From Centropus unirufus (lineage: Eukaryota; Chordata; Aves; Cuculiformes; Centropidae), in NCBI GenBank assembly GCA_013397695.1, contig VYZI01000068.1, forward strand, positions 1,632,637 to 1,696,636: a DNA stretch of 64,000 nt, given 5' to 3'. The notes below the pieces were generated by a model. The model ran no database searches. It was not told the origin of the DNA and saw nothing but the letters and a program-made list of their open reading frames with translations. A program made the position numbers and the translations under genes. Shown piece after piece: positions 36,801-48,800 of the stretch (positions are counted from its first letter, which is position 1; each line of letters begins with the position of its first letter).

Positions 36801-39800
36801 ATGCAAGTTTGTTAGGACTCAATCTTATTTTCTTCCATGGGAGGTAGCCAATGCAGAATGGAAACTTACTCTGAAAAGTCTACTCCTCCTGGATAGAGAC
36901 ACTTCCATGTTATTGCAATAGATGGTGGTTTTGTTATCTCCAAAGCTCTTATGGCTTGTTTGAACCGTATTGGAGATCTCTATGTGCAGATTTCATTAAT
37001 AAAATGCAAAGAATTAGGTGTGCCTGAACAAGGCTTTAAACTGTCTTCTAGTTTTGAAAAGAAAACATTAGTGTTTGTAACACTACCTCTTAGAGGTGCT
37101 TTCCTGATATAAACCTGGTGAAAAAGCCCACTCTAGATTTTCATTTGCCTCATGTTAAGTGCTTGGGTAAGAAAAATTGTTTTTATGCTAACTCCTTTCT
37201 GAGTTGATTTGACATTGTTTTCTGGCTTGTCGTTTTTAGGATTGTCTACTCTCACTTTTTTGTCTCTTACAAAGGGAGTTCTATAAAAGACACTTCCAGC
37301 AGTGGTGGTGGCTCAACATTATTCTCTAAGCTTTCACTGAATAGTATTTAAATTTATGAAGTGTGGTTGTGTTCTATTTAAATCTTTCTGCAGAAGAATG
37401 TTATTTGGTGGTTATAGCCTGTAACTGAGAGTGTTCACGTGCAGTTGTGAAGTTCAGGAGGTTTCAGTAGTGCTCCTGAAGCTGTCCATCAGGAGTCAGC
37501 TGGCAAAAGAGCAGCTTCCTTTGTGATCTGGAGGCTGACGGGTCTGGATGCTCCTGACAGCGTTGCTTTAAGTGTGAACTTTGTTTCAGGTTCCAATTTT
37601 CAGTTTACTTATGACAAGTCAGTTGTTTAACAACACTTGCTACACAACAGTGAAAGATTCCAATATTTTTGCTCTTCCTTTGTCTACCTAGGAACGTTTT
37701 GCTGAAGGTGATTAGGGACCTATCTTCACTGTACGCGTAAAGATTGCCTTGGTCATTGTTACTAATAATTCCTTAATATTTCTAACTTTGGTGTAATTCC
37801 ACGAAGCTTCCTAGTCCATAGAATACTGGGGAGTGGTGCTTGAAATGAGGAGAAGGTGTTGTGGGAACTGGTTTGTTTACCGTCAGTAGTAGGATTAGGT
37901 TGCAGAAGCATCACTTACTTGTTAGAAAAACTGTCAGTAAGAAAATGTAGCTGCTCTGTAGTTTTACCTGGCTGTGATATTTGGTGTATTTTTTTTTCCA
38001 TTTATTCAGTGTTAGAACTAGCAGTTGAGGTGGACTTCACATGTGGAATTTGAAACACTGTACCAGAAGAATTACTGCCAAAAGGAAAATAGATAAAAAG
38101 TCAGTTTTGTGTAGTTTATTTTGCCTGTACGGTGCTGTTGGATGAGACAGTGAGAGTTTCACTGAAATCTGAGCTTTGCAGATAGCCTGAAATGCAGTTA
38201 TGTGTTCACTTTTTTGTTGTCGCAGTCCCTGATTATTATTTCTCCAATTACGCTGCTGTCCTCTGCCTTCCCTGTTCAGCTGAACAGGGGCAGCAGTTGC
38301 CTTGTTACTGGCTTGCTCTGTTCTTTGCAGTAAGGTGGGATAATAAGATAACAAGGTAATAAAGTGAATTTAATGCCTGCTGTTCCTGCTTTAGATGGAA
38401 GAGTTACAGAAATAACCTACGTGTACTGTTCATAAGTTATATAGTAGATATTTTACATAAGCATATGTGAGACAGTGATGCTGTAGTCATGATCTTCCTT
38501 TTACTTCCTTCCTTTTACTGTAATGGTCTAGCATTAACTTTGCTGGTTTTGATTTCTAATGTACGGATGTGTTATCAAAATGGGTGCTGACTTGTGATAA
38601 TCCATTTTGGAATTTTGCTCATTCAGTATTCAAGTGAAAATATATAATGTAAAATCTTTACTAATTCATTTTCCTTTTGTGACTTGCAGACAGATGCCAG
38701 CAGTAAAGCCATATTCTCAAAAGTGATGGTTATAACAAGTAAGTCAGTTGAAGTATTTACACACTCCTAAAATTACAGTTGAACTCCATTGCTTCCTTGC
38801 TTCAAAAATCGTCTGAGGAAAGCTTATAAAAAGAAGCTTTGTAAGAAAAAAGCTTACAGCACATCATGATAAACATGATATCACGATATGCTTCGCAGAG
38901 TTAAGACAAGAATTAATCAGAATTACTGTCTTTACTAGAACAGAGTAAAGAGTTCTCCAGTCGTGAAGCTTATCCCATGACACTTTGGCTGCATCTCTTG
39001 TGGACCAATTTGGAATCTAAGTGACCGAGGGTGTTAATGTTTGCTTAAGCATTTATTATAGACTATTATGTAAATTAAGGAACCTTCTGAACCGTCCACT
39101 AACTTGGCTGGTTTGAGGTGTTGGTATTGTAAGTGCAGTTGGGAGAATGCAGAAGAGTGTGGGTTCCAGGAGCACGGGAAGGCACTTTGAAGCACTTCAG
39201 TGTAGCCTGAAGTCTCGGCAAAGGAAAAACCACCAACCATGGAGCAACAGTTCTTGTTCCTCCAGTCCACCAGGCCAGTAGCATTAAAACGAGGGCAAAA
39301 AGAAAAACTTGCTTTACAATGCTTAAATTTTGTTTTTAGTTCAGGCTTCTTTTAAAAAAATGTCAACTTTACTGGCAAAAAAAAAAGTTACTTCAGGGTA
39401 GGTATATTTGTGGAAAAATGTGGAGGAAAAACTGAATCTTGGTCCTTGGGTGGCAGTGTTCCAAATCCTTCTTTCCTTTTATCTATAATATAGAAGTTGA
39501 TCAAGGAGTGATCTTTCTGACTTTTTTTCAACTTCAGCTGTTAATATTATTAACAGGGACAAGCAGACTTGCCGGAAAATGAGTGTGAAGGGCAAGGAAA
39601 GCAAATAGCCAGGAAACGTCTGTGGATACACACATTTTTAGGAATTGGTGTCCTCATAGATAGCTCTGTATGTGTGAAGGGGTTTTGTAGTTTGAGGTTG
39701 TAGTGTCTCTGCCCCACTCTCCCCGTTTTGTTTATTTTAAACACACAAAAACTTCCCTGCTGTGAATTTCAAACTTGTGCAATTTGCAGTACTGGTACTT

Positions 39801-42800
39801 ATTAAAATAAGCAGTGATTTCTTTTGCTTATTTAAAGGAAACCTTCCTGATCCAGGGAAAGCTCAAGATTTCATGAAGAAGTTTACACAGGTTCTAGAGG
39901 ATGATGAAAAAATAAGAAGTCAGTTAGAAATGCTGGTTAGCCCAACGTGTTCTTGCAAACAGGCTGAAGGATGTGTGGTAAGAATCGCCTTTTAAATATA
40001 TGAATGCGTTTGGAACCGTAATAATTTAATAATAAATTTAACCAAAATTTCTATTGCAGAGAGAAATAACGAAGAAGTTGGGCAATCCGAAACAACCAAC
40101 AAATCCTTTCCTGGAAATGATAAAGTTTCTTCTGGAGAGAATCGCTCCCGTGCACATTGATACTGAATCCATCAGGTATTTTGTGATGTTGGCTGTAGGT
40201 CACAGGGGTTTGAAATCGGGGTTTCTCATTTCATCCTTAAACACAAGGAGCACAAGATTGTTCAAGGCTTTGTGACCTGCAGTATTTTCTTCTGTGTTTC
40301 TCCTTGCTTAGAGGTTTTGGTGTGGCTACAGAAACAACTGAATTGTCACTCAGCACGGCCAGGACAACCTGTCAGTGGAAATGGGTCGGCTGCTGGTGGC
40401 AGGGGAGGGGTAGGGGAAACTTGGTTTGTGACTGAGAGACTTACTTGAAAAGAAATGTCTGCCATGGCTGCTCATTGAAGCTTTCCACCAAGAAAATCAC
40501 CTCATACTGACATAAAGACTAACTTAACTGGAAAAGTAAAGATTGTGCTGATGAGGCAGTGAGACTTTAGGGAAGAGTAAGCCAGTGGAGTTACAGAAAA
40601 GGAGAAATGGAATTGCTCCAATTATTATTTAACAGCTGTATTTGAGCTATGTGGTAACTCATTAGAGACAAGAACTCTTATTCTGTTCATTCCAACCGTA
40701 GCTGTTGATTTTGAGGTACGTGAGCTTTTCAGTATCTGCCTATAACAAATGCAACGTAGTGGGGCCATTGAGATTTCACTTAAAAATCTGTTCCTGATCT
40801 TGGATTAAGCACAATGTATAGCTGTATTTGTACATCAAATTTGAAAAAAATCATGTTCACATAAACAATATAAATTGTTTATTTAAAGTAATCACCAGTA
40901 GCACCAAGTTGTAGTATTTATTTCACATCTACCTACTGACTGGCTGCCATACAGTACACACAAGCAAAAAACATAGTGAGAAGCCCCCGTTTTCAGTTCG
41001 GCTGCAGAACTGGGGTTCTCCCACTCACTAAACTGCTTTATTTTTGAGACTCACGCTATTTGTTTTTTTCAATAGGTAATTTTTGTTCACTTAGTGTTAA
41101 AAAAAAAACCCCATGGAATTTGGGAATAGGGCTGACCAGCTGCTGCCAGTTAGTTTTTTTTATTATTATTATTATTTGTTACTATAACTGTTATTTACAA
41201 GATATAGTGAAGAAATATTCTGAATATTGTTCAGTGCTTGATAGGGAAGCCGCCTGCACCACTCACTAATGGAATCATTTGGATAATCACTATTTTCCTT
41301 CCTAGGAGACAGTGTAAGAAAAAAAAAAAGTGTTCCTGTCAAGGTGAAACATGCAGGAGATGGGATTTCTAAATTTTTCTTAACATTTAATGCAGCTGTG
41401 TAATTGGTTACTTTTTTCTCTTCTTTATAGCCTAAATGTTCTGAACAGTTGTTTCCCATCCATTATTAACAATCCATAGCAGCTGTTAACCTCACCTAAT
41501 TATCACCTCAATTGGTACCTTGCAATGCTCAAATTGTTTTCTTGCTTTGGTTGTTCTTCCAGACCACTTTGTATATTGTTCTTAATTCAAGATGGCTAAA
41601 CAGTTTTAACTTAATGCTTTGGTTTGGATAGGAGGACAAACAGATTATCATTGTCATTGAATGGTGTAGGTTGGACCTTAAAGATCATTTGGTCCAAAGC
41701 CCCTTGCCATGGGCAGGGATAACCTCCCACCAGACCAGGCTGCTCCAGGCCCCATCCACTCTGGCCTCGAACACTTCCAGGGTGGGGGCGTCCACAGCTG
41801 CCCTGGGGAACCTGTGCCAGTGCCTCACCACCCTCGTTGGGAAGAATTTTTGCCTAATGTCTACTCTAAATCTTACCCCTTCCTATTTAAAGCCATCTCC
41901 CCTTGTCCTGTCACTACAGACCCTTGGAAAAAGTCCTTCCCCAGCTTTCCTGTAGCCCCTTGAGGCACTACATGGTCCCTGTAAGGTCCCTATGGAGTCT
42001 TCTCCAGGCTGAACAGCCCCAACTCTCTCAGCCTGTCCTCATAGCAGAGGTGCTCCAGCCCTTGGATCATCTTTGTAGCCCTCCTCTGGAGCCATTCAAA
42101 CAGTTCAATGTCCTTCTTATGTTGGGGATTCCAGAAAGGCACCCAATACTCCAAGTGGACTCTAACGAGAGCAGAGGAGAGGGGCAGAATCCCCTCCCTT
42201 GCCCTGCTGGCCACACTTCTTTTGATGCAGCCCAGCATACGGTTGGCTTCTGGACTGCAAGTGCACGTTGCTGGCTCCAGTCAAGCTTCTCATCAACCAG
42301 ACCCTCCCAAGTCCTTCTCAGCAGGGCTGTTCTCAATCTCATTGTCCCCCGTCCTGTATTGAAACCGCGGATTGCCCCAACCCAGGCATAGGACCTTGCA
42401 CTTGGCCATGTTGAACCTTGTGAGGTTAACGCGGGTCCACTTCTTCAGCTTATCCAGGTCTCTCAGGATGACATCCCATCATTCTGATGTGACAACTGGA
42501 CCCCTCTGCTCGGCATCATCTGCAAACATGCTAAGGGTACACTTGATCTCGCTGTGTAGATCATTGATGAAGACATTAAAGAGCACTGGTCCCAGTACAG
42601 AACCCTGAGGGACATCACTTGTCACAGATGTCCATCTGGACATGGAGCTGTTGATCATTGCTCTCTGAATGCAGCCACCCAACTGATTCCTTATCCACCA
42701 AGCAGCTCACCCATCAAATAAATCTGTGCCTCTCCAGTTTAGAGAGAAGGATGCTGGGGGGGACTGTGTGTCAATGGTTTTACAGAAGTCCAGATAGATT

Positions 42801-45800
42801 GCATCCATAGCTCGTCCCGTATCCACTGATGTGGTCACCCTGTCACAGAAAGCCACTAGGTTGGTCAGGTGGGACTTGCCCTTGGTGAAGCCATGCTGGC
42901 TGTCTCAAATAACCTCCCCGCCCTCCATGTGCTTTAGTACGGCTTCTAGGAGGATCTGTTCCATGACCTTCCCAGGCACAGAGGTGAGGCTGGTAGGTTG
43001 GTAGTTCCCAGGGTCCTTTCTTCCCTTTCTACAAATGGGGACAATTATACATGTACTTCACATTTGTTTTAGAACAGGCTTATGTTTTATGTTTTGAGTA
43101 AGTTCTTTTAATCAGATTATATCTTAAAATTATGAAAATGCTCATGATGTGGAACCACAGTAACTATGAGACTGTGTTTTGTTTTCCTTTTCAGTGCCCT
43201 TATCAAGCAAGTGAACAAGTCTATAGATGGAACAGCTGATGATGAAGATGAGGGTGTACCCACTGACCAGGCAATCAGAGCAGGTCTTGAATTACTTAAG
43301 GCAAGTATGCTCCTGGGGGCTGGTAAGCAGGCAGAACTTCCTGAGGCAGCTTTGTTAAACAGAAGTTTTAATTGGTGCTGAATATCATTCGTCTTAAGCA
43401 CGTGGTGGCTCTCTGGAAAAATGCTGGCTTGGTTTTTGTTCTTACTGCTCATCTCCCATGGCATGGAAGTACGGTTATTGTATAAATCAAGTAGATTTTT
43501 TTTTTTCCTGGAGGTCAGACCCTTGATTGATTGGCATCAGCAATTGAGTTTTGATTATTAGAGTGTGAACTCAGCAGTTTGATACTTGCGTATCAGTGCA
43601 ATACTGTGGTTCCACGGGGTCCCTCATAAATTCAAGTCTTGCCTCTTTCGGTTATGTGTAATCTTTGAGATTCCCTTAACATGGGAAAATCCATCAGGAT
43701 GCATTTTTGGCCATCCCGTACAAAAGTTCATGTTCTGTTCTCCCTTTTTCCTGGGGGGAAAGGGATGATCACTGTATTATTTATAAACACTGCTAAAAGT
43801 GTGAAGCTTTAAAAATGCAGGCACACAGGGCTTTTTATCTTAGCCTCTCTCCAAGACTTCAGGGTAAAAGCACTGTGTAGTGTCAGCTCTGCCTCTACTT
43901 GCACAGAAAGGTACTCGTGTTGTAGTGCCACATTTGGTACTGTTGGGAGTAGCCCAGCTCTGGGCTGACTTCAGGGCCTCAGAAATCTCAAGGACTCCCA
44001 TACTGAAGTTTTCAGATGGTCTTAGATCAGCTGAGGGCTCAGTAGATTCATCTGAGAGTGTGTGACTCCCTAGACAGAGCTGCATGTTTATGTCGAAGTG
44101 CAAAAAGCCAGTAGCACAAGGAAGAATATGAAGTGTGTCATGAGGGAGTTCGTATCTTCAAGGAGGTTTCCAGGTCAGTACTTCAATATTCATGTGAACT
44201 GGCGTGGCACATTTAAGGAAGAGGAGTAAGATTGTCCTGAAATGGTCTGCACATCATGAGAAGAAACCAGAAAGAATAAATGTAGGAGTTCAGAAAAGGG
44301 AATTCCATGTGATGAAGTGAGGAGGAAGGTAACTTGATGAAAGCAGAAGACTGCATGGGAGCAAGTTCTTCCTAGAAGCTGAGGGTTGTTTCTTTGCCGT
44401 GGGTCAGAATATTATATGGAAAGAGAGTAATAATCAACAGCCACTTGAAAATGAAGAGAAGGTGAACATCCAGGAAGGCTCAAGTGAAGATTTTTATTTT
44501 ATTTTTATTTTAATTTTAATTTTTATTTTATTTTATTTTATTTTTATTTTATTTTTCTACATGGGAGGGTTGTCATGCTTGAAAACAGAGTCAGGAATCT
44601 GAAGGAGAGGTACAGGTTATGGTAAGCTGCTGTAGAAAGCCTGAGCAACTAGAGACCCTATTGGGTGTGCCTATATCACTATTTTAGAGCTAGAAACTTG
44701 AATTTGAAGCACAACCCATTGCTCCACTTAGCAAACAGTGTGAAGTCTGGGAGCACACAAGCTGGGATCCTTTTAGAGCAACAAAATTATGAGGTGGGCT
44801 TCAGAAGCACCCATTGCATTGGCTGTAGTGTATTCACTCTGTCTGGAAAGTCTCTGAAGTAAGACCTCTGAAATGTGAATATCACTCCCCTAGCACCGAT
44901 TGTTTTCCTCCCAAAACCTGCTTCTCTGTAACCCGGTACTTGCTAAGGTAGGTGTAGTGTAGCCCCTGAGAAGCACATGCTCACAATAACAGGAGAAGAA
45001 ACTGAGATGGGAAAAAAATAAGTTAAACCTGATGAGATAACATATAAAGACAGGAAAATTTAAGGAGGTAATAAAAAACATGTCAGAGAAATGTGGACCT
45101 GGTGACAAAACCAGCTAGAGTATTATAAATGCAGAATCATTGAATCACCAGGTGGGAAAAGACCTCCGAGATCACCAAGTCCAACCATACCTGTCCACTA
45201 CTAAACCAATACCCCTGAGCACCTCATCTCCTTGACTTCTAAATATCTCCAGGGCTGGTGACTCCACCACGTCCCTACACAGGCTGGTCCAGCAACTTTT
45301 GATGAAAAACTTTTCCAGACACCCAATCTGAACCTGCCCTGGTGCAGCTTGAGGCCGTTCCCCCTTGTCCTATCACCTGTCACATGGGAGAAGAGACCAG
45401 CACTCTTCTCTCCACGACCTCTTTCAGGCAGTTGGAGGCAGTGATAAGGTCTCCCCTCAGGTTCCTCTTCTCCAGGCTGCACAACCCCAGCTCCCTCAGC
45501 TGCTCCTCACAAGACTTGTTCTCCAGCCCCTTCACCAGCTTTGTTGCCCTTCTCTGGACACGCTCCAGAACCTCAACGTCCTTCTTGAAGTGAGGGACCC
45601 AGAACTGAATCCAGAATTCGAGGTGCGACCTCACCAGTGCTGAGTGCAGGGACACAATCACCTCCCTGGCCCTGCTGGCCACGCTGTGTTTGATAGAAGC
45701 CAAGATGCGTTTTTGTATTGCAGTGTGTCAGTGCAAATTGCCTCTTGATGGAATCTTCTATATAAGTTGACCTTTAAAAAATATTAACATGGCTTTTATC

Positions 45801-48800
45801 TTGTTTTGGCAGGTACTTTCATTTACACATCCGATCTCATTTCACTCAGCTGAGACTTTTGAATCCCTTCTGGCTTGCCTGAAAATGGATGACGAAAAAG
45901 TGGCAGAAGCTGCATTACAAATTTTCAAGAATACAGGAAGTAAAATTGAAGAAGACTTTCCACATATCCGATCGTGAGTTGTGTTTCTTGCTCTGAGTGG
46001 TATTCTGTACTCTATGAGAGTTTGAAAGTTCTTGTTCTCCCTTTTGCCTGCTGTAGCATTATTCTGCATTCTTTCAGAAGGAATTATTACTTCAGGTTAA
46101 AGAGGAAAGAGATTTGAATGGCTGAAATGCGGTGCTTTCTGAAGGATGGAAGCAAAATGAATGTGTCCAAAGCCATGATAGCTGATTTGTCATCGATACA
46201 ATTATAATTTTCATCATTGCCACTCAGAATTATTAATGTTTTCTTCCTGAATTAAATACATGGCAGTGTAAAATGTCCTTTGCAATCTAATGGGGCTCTG
46301 TAGACAAGAGTATTTATGAAAGAGCATTTATTAACTTGTGCAGACAAAATGTTTGTTTTACCACACAATAATATATCAACAGAACCCAGGGGTTTTTCCC
46401 TGTCAAGCCCTGCACATAACCCTAGTTTTCTATATTTGAAGAATTTGCCCAAACCAGTACAGCTGGGCCTTTCGCAGTGATGCTGTGGTCTGTGTAAGCC
46501 TGTCTGTACTTTTATGCTGATTTGATATTTTGATAGGTTTTCAAAATACTTATCTCTCTTTTTTTAAGTGCTTTGCTTCCAGTGTTGCATCATAAAGCGA
46601 AAAAGGGACCTCCTCGTCAAGCCAAGTACGCTATTCACTGCATCCATGCAATATTTTCCAGCAAAGAAACACAGTTTGCACAGATATTTGAGGTAAAGAT
46701 AGTATATTCAAGTTTATTATTAATCTTTTGCATACGTAGGCTAAGAGATGTAATGACAATTTTATTTTTGTCAATTTTTAATGACAATTGGATACCGCAA
46801 TTTACAAGTGGTGTCCTATTTGGAAAAGAGATTATTCCCCGTTCCCTTTGTTCTCATGCAGTTTGGCCTGAAGAACAGTAGTGGAGAGTGTTTTGTATCC
46901 TGTGATCCATCATGTTTAGGGTTGTGTGTTTTAACAGACAATAGAAAGTATGGGCCTGTCTGCTGGAAATATGAAATACGAACTGTTTGTGGAAAGATGA
47001 GACGGACACCTCTCCTCACCCTTGTTGGGAATGGCCCGAAGTATTCAAGTGGTTACAGAAATTATGGAAAATGAAATTAGAGACTGTTCAAATCGATTTT
47101 ATAGTTAAAACTGCAAATGTACTTTTTAATCAGTACCCATCAGCCTTTTATCTTGAAAAGTGAATCGTGGTCCACTACTGAAATTGCAATCCTTAGGTGT
47201 ATTTATGTGCTTCTTCAACAAGAAGATATGCTTTTTAATCCATTGTGTCCTAAGCGGTCCTGCTTGAGCTGCTGCTTTTTTGACTGCCCAGATGTGATAA
47301 ACATTTTATCATAGAATCTCCAGGTTGGAAAAGACCTCTGAGATCATCAGGTCTTACCGTACCTGTCTGACACTAAACCATGTCCTGATGTACCTTATCT
47401 TCCTGTCTTTTAAACACCTCCAGGGGATGGGGACACCACCACCTGCATGGGCCAGTGCCTGGTCACTGTTTTGGTGTAGAATTTTTTCCTAATGCCCAAT
47501 CTGAACCTGCCCTAGTGGCTCTTGAGGCCATTCCCCCTCATCCTATCCCCTGTGAAATGGGAGAAGAGGCCAGCACCCACCTCTCCACAACTTCCTTTCA
47601 GGCAGTTGTAGGCAGTGATGAGGTCTCCTCTTCTCCAGGCTGAATAATCCCTGTTCCTTCAGGTGCTACTTGTAAGGTTTCTTCTCCAGCCTCTTTTGTC
47701 TGTCTTCTTGATTTTTTTGTTTCATTTACCAGAGGCTTGTGTTGGTGAATGTGTCTTTAAATCTAGGTATTGTGATTTTAAAATTGGATTTCTGAAATAG
47801 ATATTGACAACTTGATGCAGAACTCTCACCTTCCTCTTCCTAATAAGATGCAGATTATATCAATAATTTGTTGTCTTTTATTTCAGCCACTGCATAAAAG
47901 TCTGGATCCAAGCAATTTTGAGCATCTCATTACGCCGTTGGTTACTATTGGCCATATAGCTATGCTGGCACCCGATCAATTTGCTGCTCCTTTGAAATCT
48001 TTGGTTGCCACTTTTATTGTTAAAGATTTGCTGATGAATGATAGGGTGAGTATTTTTAAAACCTTGTCTGAAGATTGTCCTTCTCGGGTAGCACGTGATA
48101 CTCAGCAAGTGCTTAGGAAAATTTTTGGCTTGTTTGGATTTCCACGTCTACTCTTTGGCTCCTCTAAAAACCCAGAGTACAGGAAAGGAGATGGTACTGA
48201 TTTGGTATTCCTTACAAAAGCACAAGCTATAGAGCACAGCATTTGACCATTCATCAGTTGCATTTTCTTAAAAAGGAAAAATTTTTAGCCTCATCTCACA
48301 CTTTTCTCTAGAGCGAGCAGGTTGTGAAGCTTTTGGGAAGTGTAACACTTGGAACTTAAATAAGCTTTAAACTGATGACTATGAATGTTAATTTTTCTAA
48401 TGCATCCATATTGATAATGATTATAAAGTGAAAAAAAAAGAACTTGTGTGCCAGCCAATTTTTAGGGAAAGAGTACTGTCTAGAACTACAGTTGAGATTC
48501 CAATGTACTGGATGTAGAAAGTGGAAATAACTTCAGAGCAATGGCTGTTACGCTCCAAAGAAATAGTTTTCTGGTAAAAACAACAAACCCCTTTACTACT
48601 GCTAAACTTGCTGATAGTTGGATACCAAGTAAAAACAGCATCTCACTTCTGTAATGGCTCCTTCCGTGAAAGAGAGAAGACCTAGAGCTCACCTGTGAGT
48701 GCTGCTGTAGGGTTCCCTGAAGAAGGGAGGACAAGAGGTTACAGTAGGTTTCACAGATAAGTGACAGTAGTGTAACAAAATGTAATGTCTGCTTCAGCTT

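Larger units (their letters stand above)
34294..38689 (+). other. Intron 13
   Basis: This 4.4 kb intron contains a - then + pair of CR1 fragments (35663-36256). The remaining sequence, 34294-35662 and 36257-38689, shows no exon or recognised repeat. Confidence 0.88.
40176..43194 (+). other. Intron 16
   Basis: This 3.0 kb intron is nearly half occupied by a 1.4 kb - strand CR1 (41654-43047) and has an ATT microsatellite at 41154-41178. I see nothing recognisable in 40176-41153. Confidence 0.9.
43301..45812 (+). other. Intron 17 (GC-AG intron)
   Basis: The intron starts GCAAGT and ends TTTTGGCAG. A canonical-looking GT donor (CTG|GTAAGC) lies 22 bases inside it. It holds a TTTTA-type array (44491-44556) and a - strand CR1 (45132-45712) that ends 100 bases before exon 18. 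I see nothing else in 43323-44490. Confidence 0.92.

Noticed and set aside
43301..43306. A GT donor 4 bases downstream (GCAA|GTATGC) as the normal exon 17 end
   Set aside because: It adds four bases and shifts the frame to the same stop in exon 18. The GC donor restores the family sequence exactly.
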